A stretch of 64,000 nucleotides of DNA from Dallia pectoralis (Eukaryota; Chordata; Actinopteri; Esociformes; Umbridae), in the NCBI GenBank assembly GCA_029465975.1, contig CM055740.1:5436317-5500316 (forward strand), written 5' to 3'. Shown piece after piece: positions 10,959 through 25,600 of this stretch (position 1 is its first letter; each line of letters opens with the position of its first letter). Position numbers and translations under genes: made by a program. The notes under the pieces were generated by a model that was given only the letters and a program-made list of their open reading frames with translations, made no database searches and was not told the origin of the DNA.

Positions 10959-13900
10959 AACAAAGACAGACAGAGAGATGGAGAGAGTGGGAAAGACACA
11001 GAGAGAGAGATGTAGAGAGAGAGAGATGGAGAGAGAGAGAGATAGACTGAGAGAGATGGAGAGAGATAGAGAGAGAAAGAGACAAAGACAGACAGAGAGA
11101 TGGAGAGAGTGGGAAAGACACAGAGAGAGAGATGTAGAGAGTGAGAGACGGAGAGAGAAAGTGATGGAGAGAGAGAGAGAGACAAAGGGAGACAGAGAGA
11201 GGCAGAGAGAAAGAGTCAAGAGAGAGAGACAGAGAGAGACTGGTTAGGCCAGGGATTCAGAGGGAGACAGAGAGACAGAAAAGGAGACAAAGAGAGAGAG
11301 AGAGAGTTGTTAGCCCAGGAAAATCTTGAGCTTGTGAGCGAGACCTGACATCCGACTCCGAGGAGACAGGATGTCACAGATCTCCGTGAGCAGGCCAGAA
11401 GCGGTGGACATTAGGGTTGGAATATTCAGATAACTTCCTCCAAACTCCCAGGTTGATCAGCGGTTGGAAGCTATCAGAAAATTACAACCCTTCTGGGTGT
11501 TCGGAGAAAGAGTGGCGGTTTAATGAGTGGCGGAGTGGTTTGTGGAGCGGAAGTGTCCGAAGACAGTCTGAGGAAGAAGAGCCAGTGGGCGGTGGTGGCA
11601 AAGCTAGATGGCAATAAAATAAAGATTTTTAAATAAAAAATGTCTCAAACCTTCAGCTCTTCCTGTAGGTACCCACGGGGGGAAAAGAGGAGCGCAAGGG
11701 GGTTATGAAAACATCTAAAAATCTTAAAGGAATTTTTCTTAAAGAAATGCAAAAATATCCCATTTCACTTTAGCCGTCCGGTTTCCACGGGTATCGAGGA
11801 AATCATAAGGAGCGTCGCGTGGTCGTAACGACGGCGCTTGGAAACACATCAGGTTAATGCATTGTTCGGGATCGTGTAACGGTACGGAGCTTCAACAGAA
11901 CAAACAATAGTACCGACCTCTTCCTCCTCAAAGCCTGTCAGGTCCCATTCATAGTTGAGACGCATCTGTCTCCTCTTCCAGTGCTCCATGAACATGGCGG
12001 CTGCACAACAGAAAACATCACACAGCAGTTTGGAGTTCAATTCAGGGGCCTCATTTGAACGGATGAAGAGCACAGTACAGAATATTTAAACAACAGGGCG
12101 GACAGTTCTTCCCGGCTGTTTCAGACGGCGTGTCTTAGGTGAGAGCGGGTTTCCGGCGCAGGTTAAATAATTCCTCACGAGTGCAGCGCGTTAGAAAATG
12201 AGTTTTAATGTAACCGTGACAGTTAAGTTATGGTCCCTCAAGCCTGGCCGGAGTGATCATGTGTGCACCGTTTAATAAAATTAAACAAGGTGCTAAAATT
12301 AGTAAGGCCATGATCAATTATTGAATCGGTCATTAGTACAGTTATTAAATGCCACGTATGAAGGATGAGGGCCTTGATATGTTGCTAATTCAATGCTTTT
12401 GTGGAAATGGATTAGAAAGGAGGTATGAATGTAGTTAGACACCTTATTCAGAGGGGCAACTGAACTGAACTTATTCCTGGGAAACTGAACCTCAGTTCGG
12501 ACAAGCAGGTTACATGTTGTAAATTCGTTTTTTTCCAGTTTTTTTTAACACTGTTGATGTGTTTTAGAACACTGTTTCCATGACTACTGAGTAAAGCAGT
12601 AACTTAATTAGGCTATCATACTGTCACTTGACTACTGAGTAAAACAGTAACTTAATTAGACTACAGATGTATCATACTGTCACCTGACTACTGAGTAAAA
12701 CAGTAACTTAATTAGACTACAGATGTATCATACTTGACTACACAGCAGAATATTTTTGGAATTAGTTTGGGACCAGGGTGATTGGTGCTTGGCTGATGTT
12801 TGACATAATTAAAAATGAATTTAATTAACTTTTATTTCCAGGGAGGTCATTTTGTGTTGAAATTATCTCATCATGTAAACTAGCTTTCTTTAGGTGTATC
12901 GACCACCTTTTCTCTAGAGCACATATGCCAAGAACCGAGTTAGAAACATGACAGTAACACAGAACATGCTGATTCTTACCCACAAGTCATTTGGGTGGAA
13001 ATCCACGTAATTATCGGGTAGCATGAAATACCAATGTTATAATTTTTTCATATAATTTTCATACCCGCATGACATTAGAATAACATAACTCAACAACTAA
13101 ACTATAATGACATATCCTATTGTTGTTAATATTCAGAGATTAACCTGGCAGCCAAAACACACACACACGTACGTTATGGAGTTACATTTGTCTCAAAAAG
13201 AACAAACAAAATTATTACTATTGCAACCAAAAAATATGTATTGCAAACAAAAAAATAAATATTGAATGCAAAACATCCACGGAAATATATCGAGATCCGC
13301 AAGAAATCAAAACGATTTAAATGCAAAGACAAATGTATTGCAGTTTTTTTTCTATCTCTGCTTACGTTGCCATGGTTTTTGCTCTCTGTCTTTTTTTGCA
13401 GTTGCGAGTTCAGGTTTTTGCTCTCGGTTTCTTTTTTTGCAGTTGCGGATTTTTGACACAATTGTAACGTGTCTGCTTACGTTGCCATGGCAACGTAAGC
13501 AGAGATAGAAAAAAAACTGCAATACATTTGTCTTTGCATTTAAATCGTTTTGATTTCTTGCGGATCTCGATATATTTTCGTGGATGTTTTGCATTCAATA
13601 TTTATTTTTTTGTTTGCAATACATACTTTTTGGTTGCAATAGTAATAATTTTGTTTGTTCTTTTTGAGACAAATGTAACTCCATAGTACGTGCGCACGTG
13701 AAGCAAAGACACTGTTAAACTGCAAATGAATCTATCGCTTTCTGCAGTCAGTCTCAGACTCAGCTTGGACGTGACACTGAACAGAGTCCAGGAATGTTCG
13801 CACAAACAGTCACTTTTTACAGTGAAAGGAGGAGTTGTTTAAAGCACACTGTAAAACAGAGTGCAGTCTCGTCTACAGAGCATAGTAGCGTAGAGAAAGA

Positions 13901-14809
13901 CCTAGAAGGAAAGTACTACTGTTAGAATTGCAGAGAGAAAACTGGAGAAAAGAAACACAGTAGGAAAACAGACTGCCAAGTAAAAGGACAGATAGCTAGA
14001 CAGGAAGTAAGAAAGACGGATAAAGAGAGAAAAAGTGACAGACAGCTGAGGAGAAAGACAGATAGCTAAAGAGAGAACGCCAGAGACAGAAACAGAGACA
14101 GCTAAACATAAAGACAGGCAGCTTGAGAGAGAGAGAGATACACAGAAAGACAGACAGAGGGAGAAAGAAAGACAGTGTGAGACAGATTGAGAGAAAGAGA
14201 AAGCTTAAAAAAAATGACAGCTAGACAGAAAGAAAAAGCAGATCTGGGAGACAAAACATCCACAAGAACAGAATATTTAGAGTTGAGAAAGAGCTGATGA
14301 ATGGGTGAATTGAGTTACAGTTTTATTACTTAAAAAAGTTCTGCATGGCTCAGTGAGCGATTGACCCCGGCTGACTCCAGGACTGCGTTTCATTTCCTGT
14401 GGTGTCACAAGCACATAGTCTCTACATTTGTAGTATATCCTGTAGTACGGTTGGCTCTTTAGGCGTCTAATCGATCCCGTCTGGGTTGCATATTTATAAT
14501 CCCCTGACGTACAGTACAACTGAAGAAGCCATAGGACGTAACCACAATGACAGGTGGGTAATTCTACTGCGGCGTCTGGCATTATCATCAGATTATACAT
14601 TACTGTTCAGATCTGTGGTGTTCAGCTGACCCAGCCTCAGCCTCTTACCCCAGAGCGCCATAAAGATGGAGAAGAAGACGGTGGCCGGGTTGTCAAACAG
14701 GTGGCTGGCCCGGGCTGTGCCACAAGCCTCCTTCAGCTTCCAGTAGCTGCAGGCACGGTCACACAGCGGACACATGGTGATGTTGTTCCTGGGGTGGCAG
14801 ATTTCCATG

Positions 14810-14902
<93 letters not shown>

Positions 14903-17900
14903 CACACATATAGACACACACACACACACACACATACACACATAAACACACATAAACACACACACACACACAGCAATAAGTGGAGAGTAAAAGGGAAGGT
15001 AAGGGGGGTAGAGAGAAAACTCCGCCCCCTTTATGTTATTGCCACATGCGAGGAGCTTTTGGCATGTGCAGATCACAATCCACACTGTTTCCATAGAACT
15101 GCTGAAGTAAAAACACTTTATTATGTATTATGTAATATTAAATATTACACAATTAAGAGTAGATAATACAGGTCTAGACTCAGTTGGGTTCAGTTAGGTC
15201 TAGTCTTGGAAGACTGCTAGAGTTCAAGACTAGGTCAAGTGTTCTTGTTTATTGTAAAGGTGACTCTGGCTAACCAAATGAGTGTGTGGCGGTATGACAG
15301 TGAGCAGTGCAGAATCCGGACACACACTGTGTGCCAAACTCTCCGGACGGAGAAATGAGATGTTAGCCAGAGGGGAAGTTACATTTTGTCTTGTCACCAA
15401 CATCAACCAGATGTTGGAAGTCACAAATCACTTCCTCTGTCTCCGTACGGGAGACATTTCCTGCTTTTATACTTCAGCCAGCAGGAAAGTGACCTGGTCT
15501 GTTATCAATAGTTTATTAGACGTTAGCTCTGATGAGCCAGGAGCCAGCTGGGACAAAAGATTTGAGGTGAAGCACAGGACAGTTATTCTATATTTATGTG
15601 GCAAAATGTAAAAATAAAATATGGATCTGTTTGTTATAGGCAATGTATTATGAAATGGTAAAAGTCTGCTAATCATGACTGTTAAATATATACTATTTAA
15701 AAAATATATATATTCTATGGTTGACCTGGCGACAAGCTGTGCACTTGCCAGTAATCAAGGTCACAGTTGTTCTGTCTCCTGAAATCATCCAACTTCCTGT
15801 CTGAATACGACAAACGGTCTCACCCCAATTGAGCGACTGTGTGTTTGTCACAGTAATTATCACCCATAAAACAGGTAATGATCACACAGTGAACAGCAAA
15901 TCATCACGGGTAGAACAGGAAATAATCACCCCTACAACTTCTTTGAAATGCGTTATTCTGTATTTTTTGTTGGTATTCTGTTTCCCACTGTTCAAATAAA
16001 CCAACCATTAGAAGTATAGACTGATCATGACTTTTTAAGTGGGGAAACGTATAAACTCAGCAGGGGATCAAATACATTCTTCCTTCACCGTAATGTTACT
16101 GATTTGCTCCCGGATTATAAAACAGGCAGTAAATGACTGCCTCATGTCCCGGATTTTAAAATAGGCTGTAAACGGCTGCCTCGTGTCCCGGATTTTAAAA
16201 TAGGCTGTAAACGGCTGCCTCATGTCCCGGATTTTAAAATAGGCTGTAAACGGCTGCCTCGTGTCCCGGATTATAAAACAGGCTGTAAATGACTGCCTCA
16301 TGTCCCGGATTTTAAAATAGGCTGTAAACGGCTGCCTCGTGTCCCGGATTATAAAACAGGCTGTAAACGGCTGCCTCGTGTCCCGGATTATAAAACAGGC
16401 TGTAAACGGCTGCCTCGTGTCCCGGATTATAAAACAGGCTGTAAACGGCTGCCTCGTGTCCCGGATTATAAAACAGGCTTTAAACGGCTACCTCGTGTCC
16501 CGGATTCTAAAACAGGCTGTAAACGGCTGCGTCGTGTCGCTAACCTGGGAATGTTGTCGTCTACGGTGGCACATCCATACAGGAAAACGATGACCCCGAC
16601 CAGGGAGGCAGGTATCAGCATCTGGGTGTACAGTCCCAGCCACGCGAAGTACAGACCGATTTTCTCTCCAAAGTACTTCCTGCATACAGAACAACACAGC
16701 ATATTTCAGTTTTGGGATTGAGCGAAGCAAAACATGTAACACACATATGCAGCATTAGGGAGAACGCAATACATGACATCACATGACATCACATCACATT
16801 ACATTACATCACATTACATCACATCATATTACATTACATTACATCACATTACATCACATTACATTACAATACATTATATTACATTGCATTACATCACATC
16901 ACATTACATTACATTACATCACATCACATCACATTAAATTACATTACATCACATTACATTACATCACATTACATCACATTACATCCCATTACATCACATT
17001 ACATCACATTACATTACAATACATTATATTACATTGCATTACATCACATCACATTGCATCACAGCACATTAAATCACATTGCATCACATTACATTACATC
17101 ACATTACATTTCATCACATTACATTACATTAAATGGTTGGGCACAACACTGAATTTTACAGGAAGCTCTATAAGTATTTGGACTTTCTGGCACTTTCGTG
17201 TTCCTGAACCGAGACAATGCCTCGAGGATATTTTAATCCTTATCAGATTAACCATTCTGAAAATGTCAACATGTCGTCTAAATATTCTCTTTACTTTATG
17301 GCGCCTTGGGAATTTTGGCAGATTACGAGTATGTACAATAAAGCATTGATACAGTCATGTTTAATGCTTGGTCCCACCCCCACAGGCTAAATAACGTGAA
17401 CCGTAAACATCACCAGGGGGCCCATGTGCAAACAGTGTGGTCGTTATAAAACAGTGAAACATAGTCACACACTCAACTGAATCAGTCTGCACTTTAACCC
17501 AGGGGCCCATTGAATACTCTCCAAAGTGGTGAACGAGGAGCCAAAATGTGCTACTGTCCAAACACTTTAGAATTGTAATGCATTTATTGTACAAACCTGT
17601 TTTAAAGCAAATTGTGAAGTTCTGATCTAAACAGAACAGAGCTTTGAAGAAAAGACCACAGATGTTTCACAAAATAAATCTTAACTCACCGAACTAGCCC
17701 GATAGGCTGGTATTTGTAAAAGACACTGTAACTCGCCCACTCCTCATATAACAGCTGAAACAAACAAAAACACAACATATTACTTCACAGCCATTAGGTG
17801 CATCAGGTAGCTGTACCCGTGCTGTTGGTACTCCCCACAGATAGTTGTCCCCATACTGTTGGTACTCCCCACATATAGTTGTCCCCATACTGTTGGCACT

Positions 17901-20900
17901 CCCCACAGATAGTTGTCCCCATACTGTTGGTACTCCCCACATATAGTTGTCCCAATACTGTTGGCACTCCCCACAGATAGTTGTCCCCATACTGTTGGTA
18001 CTCCCCACATATAGTTGTCCCCATACTGTTGGTACTCCCCACAGATAGTTGTCCGCATACTGTTGGTACTCCCCACAGATAGTTGTCCCCATACTGTTGG
18101 TACTCCCCACAGATAGTTGTCCCCATACTGTTGGTACTCCCCACAGATAGTTGTCCCCGTACTGTTGGTACTCCCCACAGATAGTTGTCCCCATACTGTT
18201 GGTACTCCCCACATATAGTTGACCCCATACTGTTGGCACTCCCCACATATAGTTGTCCCCATACTGTTGGCACTCCCCACATATAGTTGTCCCCATACTG
18301 TTGGTACTCCCCACAGATAGTTGTCCCCATACTGTTGGTACTCCCCACATATAGTTGTCCCCATACTGTTGGTACTCCCCACAGATAGTTGTCCCCATAC
18401 TGTTGGTACTCCCCACATATAGTTGTCCCCATACTGTTGGTACTCCCCACAGATAGTTGTCCCCATACTGTTGGTACTCCCCACAGATAGTTGTCCCCAT
18501 ACTGTTGGTACTCCCCACAGATAGTTGTCCCCATACTGTTGGTACTCCCCACAGATAGTTGTCCCCATACTGTTGGTACTCCCCACATATAGTTGTCCCC
18601 ATACTGTTGGTACTCCCCACAGATAGTTGTCCCCATACTGTTGGTACTCCCCACATATAGTTGTCCCCATACTGTTGGTACTCCCCACAGATAGTTGTCC
18701 CCATACTGTTGGTACTCCCCACAGATAGTTCTCCCCATACTGTTGGTACTCCCCACATATAGCTGTACCCATATTGTTGGCACTCCCCATTAAACACTTG
18801 CACAAATGCATTTAGCTTGTACTGCCCTCTGCACACGTCATACACCCAAATCATACACACACATCATATACACACACACATCATACACACACACACACAC
18901 ATCATACACCCAAATCATACACACACATCATACACACACATTAAACACACAAATCAAACACCCACATCATAGACACACATCATACACACACACATCATAC
19001 ACACACAAATCATACACCCACATCATACACACACACATCATATACACACACATCATATACACACACACACACACATCACACACACACACATCATACACCC
19101 AAATCATACACCCAAATCATACACACACATCAAACACACATATCAAACACACACATCATACACACACATCATACACACACCTCATACACACACATTGTAC
19201 CTAATGATTACTAATGCATAGCAGTTGGTTTAGCAGTGAAGACATGGTCAGTGATATCGACTGAGGAAAGACAGATCAGCTCTGGATAAATCATCCTATG
19301 ACTCGCTGACAAGTGGGTCTCTCAGCTCTAAGTGAAATCATGTAAGCATGTTTGCTTGAGAGAGAGTGTGAGAGCCGTGAATGAATGGGTATTGTGACCT
19401 CTGAGGGGCGAAATGAGCTTCAGTTAGAAAAGACCGACTTGAGGTTGAAAGCGAGACGTTTGAAGCCAGCTCTTTTTCTTCCCTCGTCTGACCACAGATG
19501 CCTGGAGGGAGGTAAAGAGAGAAGTGCTACCGTGGTGAAGGGCGGGAGGGGGGTTGTGGGGGGGGGGCTGGGTGACAGGCAGAGAACAGCTGGATGCTGT
19601 AAAGAGAAATGGGGAAGGGTTAAGGACTAGGCAGGAGAGAGAAGGTTGTAACCGGTAGTGGGAACACAGCGTTCTATACTGGGGAGCTGAGACACAGTGT
19701 TCAGTATTGGGCAGCTGGGACAGTGTTCAGTATTGGGCAGCTGGGACACAGTGTTCAGTATTGGGCAGCTGGGACACAGTGTTCAGTATTGGGGAGCTGG
19801 GACACAGTGTTCAGTATTGGGCAGCTGGGACACAGTGTTCAGTATTGGGGTGCTGAGACACAGTGTTCAGTATTGGGGAGCTGGGACACAGTGTTCAGTA
19901 TTGGGCAGCTGGGACACAGTGTTCTATACTGGGGAGCTGAGACACAGTGTTCAGTATTGGGCAGCTGGGACACAGTGTTCAGTATTGGGCAGCTGGGACA
20001 CAGTGTTCAGTATTGGGCAGCTGGGACACAGTGTTCAGTACTGGGGAGCTGAGACACAGTGTTCAGTATTGGGCAGCTGGGACACAGTGTTCAGTATTGG
20101 GCAGCTGGGACACAGTGTTCAGTATTGGGCAGCTGGGACACAGTGTTCAGTACTGGGGTATTCCTCGTCTCCTCTGACATCCCAACTCATTTTCCATCTG
20201 TGTCTCCGGTCTCCTTGTGCATCGGTATGATCAACACCTCTTCACGCTGTTTCACACAAAGTACAGACTGCTTCGATCAGACACCACAGTACATCGGTGA
20301 CTGTGAACAATGATTTGCCAGAACAACCTGTTCTCTCTTCTTTCCAACCTCTATATGAGATACTTCAACTTAAAGAAATTGCCTCTCTTTTTTACCACTG
20401 CAGTTAATACAAAATAGCGTCTTTAGAGTAAAGTAGACATGCTGTCACTCTATGAGTCTCACACACACTCACACACACACACACACACACACAGAGATGC
20501 ACACACACACACAGAGACGCACACACACACACACACATGCATGCACACGCAGACGCGCGCGCACACACACAAACACTCAATATCTTGCTCGCATTCTGCC
20601 TACATGACAGCTCACTAGCAGTGGGAAAAAATGCCATTGAAGAAGCATTGGGGCATACCTGCCATGGGTGCCCGCTGACACATACAAATGGCAGAGATGC
20701 AGGGCCGCATGTACGAGGCTCCCTGGCATCAGGTTGGCGCGGCTGGCTCACTGTGTGTATCTGCCAGCCATTCACACAGCCGTAAGGTGATCTCCAGTCT
20801 CAGCTCTCTCTGGCACATTCCTTCCCAATGCTAAGTTTAGCTGTGTGTGTGTGTGTTGTATACATCTTGCCACTCAGCTTTTGTATTTCTTAATTTTTCA

Positions 20901-22557
20901 TACTGTAGTTGAGCATTATGTCCACCTAAATAATACTAGCACATACTGTAAATGCGCACATAGAATTAGTACAGCTCCCTACAAAGGTGTGCTACCAGGA
21001 GAGTTCTACCCAGAGAGTTTTACCTGGAGTGTACAACCAGGAGAGTTCTTCCCAGAGAGTTATACCCAGAGAGTTTTACCTGGAGTGTACAACCAGGAGA
21101 GTTATTCCCAGAGAGTTCTACCCAGAGAGTTCTACCCAGAGAGTTTTACCTGGAGTGTACAACCAGGAGAGTTATTCCCAGAGAGTTCTACCCAGAGAGT
21201 TTTACCTGGAGTGTACAACCAGGAGAGTTATTCCCAGAGAGTTCTACCCAGAGAGTTCTACCAAGAGAGTTGTACCTGGAGTGTACAACCAGGAGAGTTA
21301 TTCCCAGAGAGTTCTACCCAGAGAGTTCTACCAAGAGAGTTGTACCTGGAGTGTACAACCAGGAGAGTTATTCCCAGAGAGTTCTACCCAGAGAGTTCTA
21401 CCAAGAGAGTTGTACCTGGGGTGTACAACCAGGAGAGTTATTCCCAGAGAGTTCTACCCAGAGAGTTCTACCAAGAGAGTTGTACCTGGAGTGTACAACC
21501 AGGAGAGTTCTTCCCAGAGAGTTCTTCCCAGAGAGTTATACCCAGAGAGTTTTACCTGGAGTGTACAACCAGGAGAGTTATTCCCAGAGAGTTCTACCCA
21601 GAGAGTTCTACCAAGAGAGTTTTACCTGGAGTGTACAACCAGGAGAGTTATTCCCAGAGAGTTCTACCCAGAGAGTTCTACCAAGAGAGTTTTACCTGGA
21701 GTGTACCAAGGAAGTTGTTATAATTTGTCAACACACAACAGGCCTCCATGCCTCTGTATGACAGAGTGAAAGACAAGTGAGAAAGAACAACACAATAACA
21801 CAAAAATTATACCGATTTTATTCAGGTTTGTTTTGCAACATCTAACACAGTTTACATGAGATACAAGGCAAAGGGACTGTCCTCGTTTCTGCACACAGAT
21901 ATATCTCAATTTAAGCTCACAAGCCCACTGCCCTCTCCCAATGTAAAAGGATGTTAATTATTACGTAAAGAAATGCTAATTTCTAAAATGCCCTCTCTCG
22001 CTAATAAAAGCTAACGTGGCTTATTGCCTACCTGCTAATATGGAACAGGAGAAATAATTGAACCGGGCCAATTTCTGGAGGAGGAAATCCTCCTGACACC
22101 ACTTCGTAAAGGATGTCAGCATAATTTTAGCTTTCATTAGGTTAAGGAGTTGTCTGCCCATATAAAGTAAACAGATCCGGAGCCTCTCAGTCCATCTGCA
22201 CCAAAACAAGGAGAGTAAGGAACCTCCCTAGGAACCCCTCTTGGTGACCCCACGCTGACACACATTCCTCCAGAGGGGAAACTGACGCCCTGCCTGTCTG
22301 TGATGTCAGTGCCACAGTGTGCACACCACAGACACACACCGTCTGTATGGATAATGTAGCTAATGAGCAACACAATAACTGACCTCCGGGAGAGTCTTAA
22401 AGCTGTCTTCACCTACACACCTGGGAGACCTGCAGTCAGTACAGCCTCATTACTTGTCTCTCTCCCGCTGTCTCTCACTCTCTTCCATCCGCCATCTATC
22501 CCTCCAGACTCCGCCTCTCCTTCTCTCTCTTCCTCCCTGATCTCATTCTTTCTCTTC

Positions 22558-22632
<75 letters not shown>

Positions 22633-25600
22633 ATCATTCTGCCCCGGTATATTTCAATCCCAGTCCTCTGGCTCCGGATCCTGGCATGCGTCCACTGTGT
22701 CCCGCATGTCTCAGATGCTGACAGAGAAGTGTGGTGACATGTTTGGTGCTAGGGCTTTGTTTTCCTGCTCCTCTGCCCTGGGACCATCCGGCTGGGCTCC
22801 AGGGTCTGGCACGGTTTGGACGGGCCGAGCCCATCGGCAGATAGGGCTAGAGCTGTCCCGCTCTCGGGTCTTTCCGGTGACACATTTCTCCCATTTGATC
22901 ATATGGTGAGTATTCTGAGGCAGTCGAACAAGCCCCTGATAAGCGGGGTCGTTCTCTCTCTCTGTTCTGGGCCTCCCTCCCTGGTTCTTTCGTTCTTTCT
23001 CCATCCTTATCCCTTCACCTAACAGGGTTTCCGCTTTCCATCAACATCATACTGCCGAAATACCGCGGAGGCCACATAAATAACCCACTGGGCTTTTTCA
23101 CAATGCCCAACTGATCGACAGGCTTCGAAGAGCCGGCTTCTTCCCCTGTTGTGCAATCAAAGATCCCCCTACTTTTTCCTTCCTCCTCTTTCTGAAAGAC
23201 GTGTTCCCTTTTGAAGGTCCTTACCTAAATGAAAATACATGATGCAGAGATGTATCTAATCAGCATGCTAATGTGAGCTAGGTAAAAATGTAAACAGTTG
23301 GTAAATCCCAAAGGTTTTTGGTCATTGCCGGGACAAGACAGATGGTGGCGCTGAAACAAGATGAAACAGGGGATAGCACTGTCTGAATCTCTTAAAACAC
23401 ACACACACACACACTCAATCACACCCACATACACACACAAGCCATATATAGATTCAATCTGTTTACAAATTGAGCTCATTGTACTGGTTTCCAGGGGGCG
23501 GCAGAGAAGTCACTTGGAGACGTCCATGTTCCCAGAGAATTCCTCAATTACATGTCATTATTGTCTGTTTAAATGGTACGGATACCGATGGGGTCCTTCT
23601 AGTAACAGATGTACCAGATCATTACAGACAGACGATGAACGCACAAAGCAGCCTTACAACACAACTCGGAAAATGCTCAATATTTTTTATTGCTTTTATT
23701 TTAGCCGTTTCATTGTTATGTTTGAAGCCAGCAGAATTCTCTAAAACGTATAATACAATTAGAACCATTCTATGCACACGTTAAAATGGCGTACATGTAA
23801 TTCTGTCGGTTTGAATCAGTAGGGCGTAGCTAACAGGAATGTATTTTCAATCTGAAAAACGTAGCTAACAGGAATGTCTGTTTGAATTAGACGGACATAG
23901 CTAACAGGAATGTCTGTTTGAATCAGATGGACGTAGCTAACAGGAATGTCTGTTTGAATCAGATGGACACAGCTAACAGGAATGTCTGTTTGAATCAGAC
24001 GGACGTAGCTAACAGGAATGTCTGTTTGAATCAGATGGACGTAGCTAACAGGAATGTCTGTTTGAATCAGATGGACACAGCTAACAGGAATGTCTGTTTG
24101 AATCAGACGTACGTAGCTAACAGGAATGTCTGTTTGAATCAGAGGGACACAGCTAACAGGAATGTCTGTTTGAATCAGACGGATGTAGCTAACAGGAATG
24201 TCTGTTTGAATCAGACGGATGTAGCTAACAGGAATGTCTGTTTGAATCAGACGGATGTAGCTAAGAGGAATGTCTGATTGAATCAGACGCACACAGCTAA
24301 CAGGAATGTCTGTTTGAAAGCCAATCCACGACAGAGTATCTAAAACACTGAAGACTGTTTCTCAAAAGTAACAGAGAGACAGTCAACACATGGCTTTTTT
24401 ATACGAGCGTGCACTAGTACACACACACACATGTGCGCGAGCACTGAACACAAATACACACACTCAACGTGTCTACAGTACATGTCTTCAGCAAGCAGAG
24501 ACCCGAACAGACCTCCAGTACAACGAGGCCTCCGGTTCTGGCAGGGCAGAGTACAGTGGATACGATTGTTTAACAGTATTGAGACAAGCTGTCATCTCCA
24601 GTCTTAACAGTTCCAGGGGTCCAGCCCATCGTGTCTGCCCCGGCTCACACACAGAGCAGATGTAGACTCATTAAACACCGTCGTCACAACGGAAGGGCCA
24701 AGTTTAGCACCACAACGCTCAATACCAAACGTGCATCCGGTATAAAGACAATACTCGTTCAACGAAACAATACCACGGAAAACACATTGTTGCTCTCGCT
24801 TTTTTGGAGGACTCATATTCAAGTCACTCACCTTCCTGTCGTTCGGCTCTACGTTTTCACCGTCCACGTCGCCCTGCAAAACAAATAAAAACAGGAGACT
24901 TGTGATTCGTCCAGAATCGTTTACAGTGTGCCTCCTCGGTGCCAGTCAGATTCATGATATAAACTAATAGACTCAACAACAGCAAATTTGACTAATATAC
25001 AACTAACATATTCACTGTTTCTACAGTCTAGTTGCCAGTCAACTTAACAACAGCCCTGAGCGGGTGAACTGACTCCCATCTCTATACAAAACAGCCCTGA
25101 GCGGGTGAACTGACTCCCATCTCTATACAATACAGCACTGAGCAGGTGAACTGACTCCCATCTCTATACAAAACAGCCCTGAGCAGGTGAACTGACTCCC
25201 ATCTCTATACAATACAGCCCTGAGCGGGTGAACTGACTCCCATCTCTATACAATACAGCACTGAGCAGGTGAACTGACTCCCATCTCTATACAAAACAGC
25301 ACTGAGCGGGTGAACTGACTCCCATCTCTATACAATACAGCACTGAGCGGGTGAACTGACTCCCATCTCTATACAATACAGCACTGAGCGGGTGAACTGA
25401 CTCCCATCTCTATACAATACAGCACTGAGCAGGTGAACTGACTCCCATCTCTATACAATACAGCACTGAGCGGGTGAACTGACTCCCATCTACAATACAG
25501 CACTGAGCGGGTGAACTGACTCCCATCTACAATACAGCACTGAGTGGGTGAACTGACTCCCATCTCCATGCAATACAGCCCTGAGCGGGTGAACTGACTC

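Noticed and set aside
10617..11247. Frames rich in RERER or SLSLS in the GA-repeat region
   Set aside because: Simple-sequence translations on both strands.
17694..18860. Three overlapping minus frames of 326-388 codons (WGVPTVWGQL-type repeats)
   Set aside because: Products of the 34-bp minisatellite. The downstream end overlaps ano1 exon 9 but in an unspliced reading.
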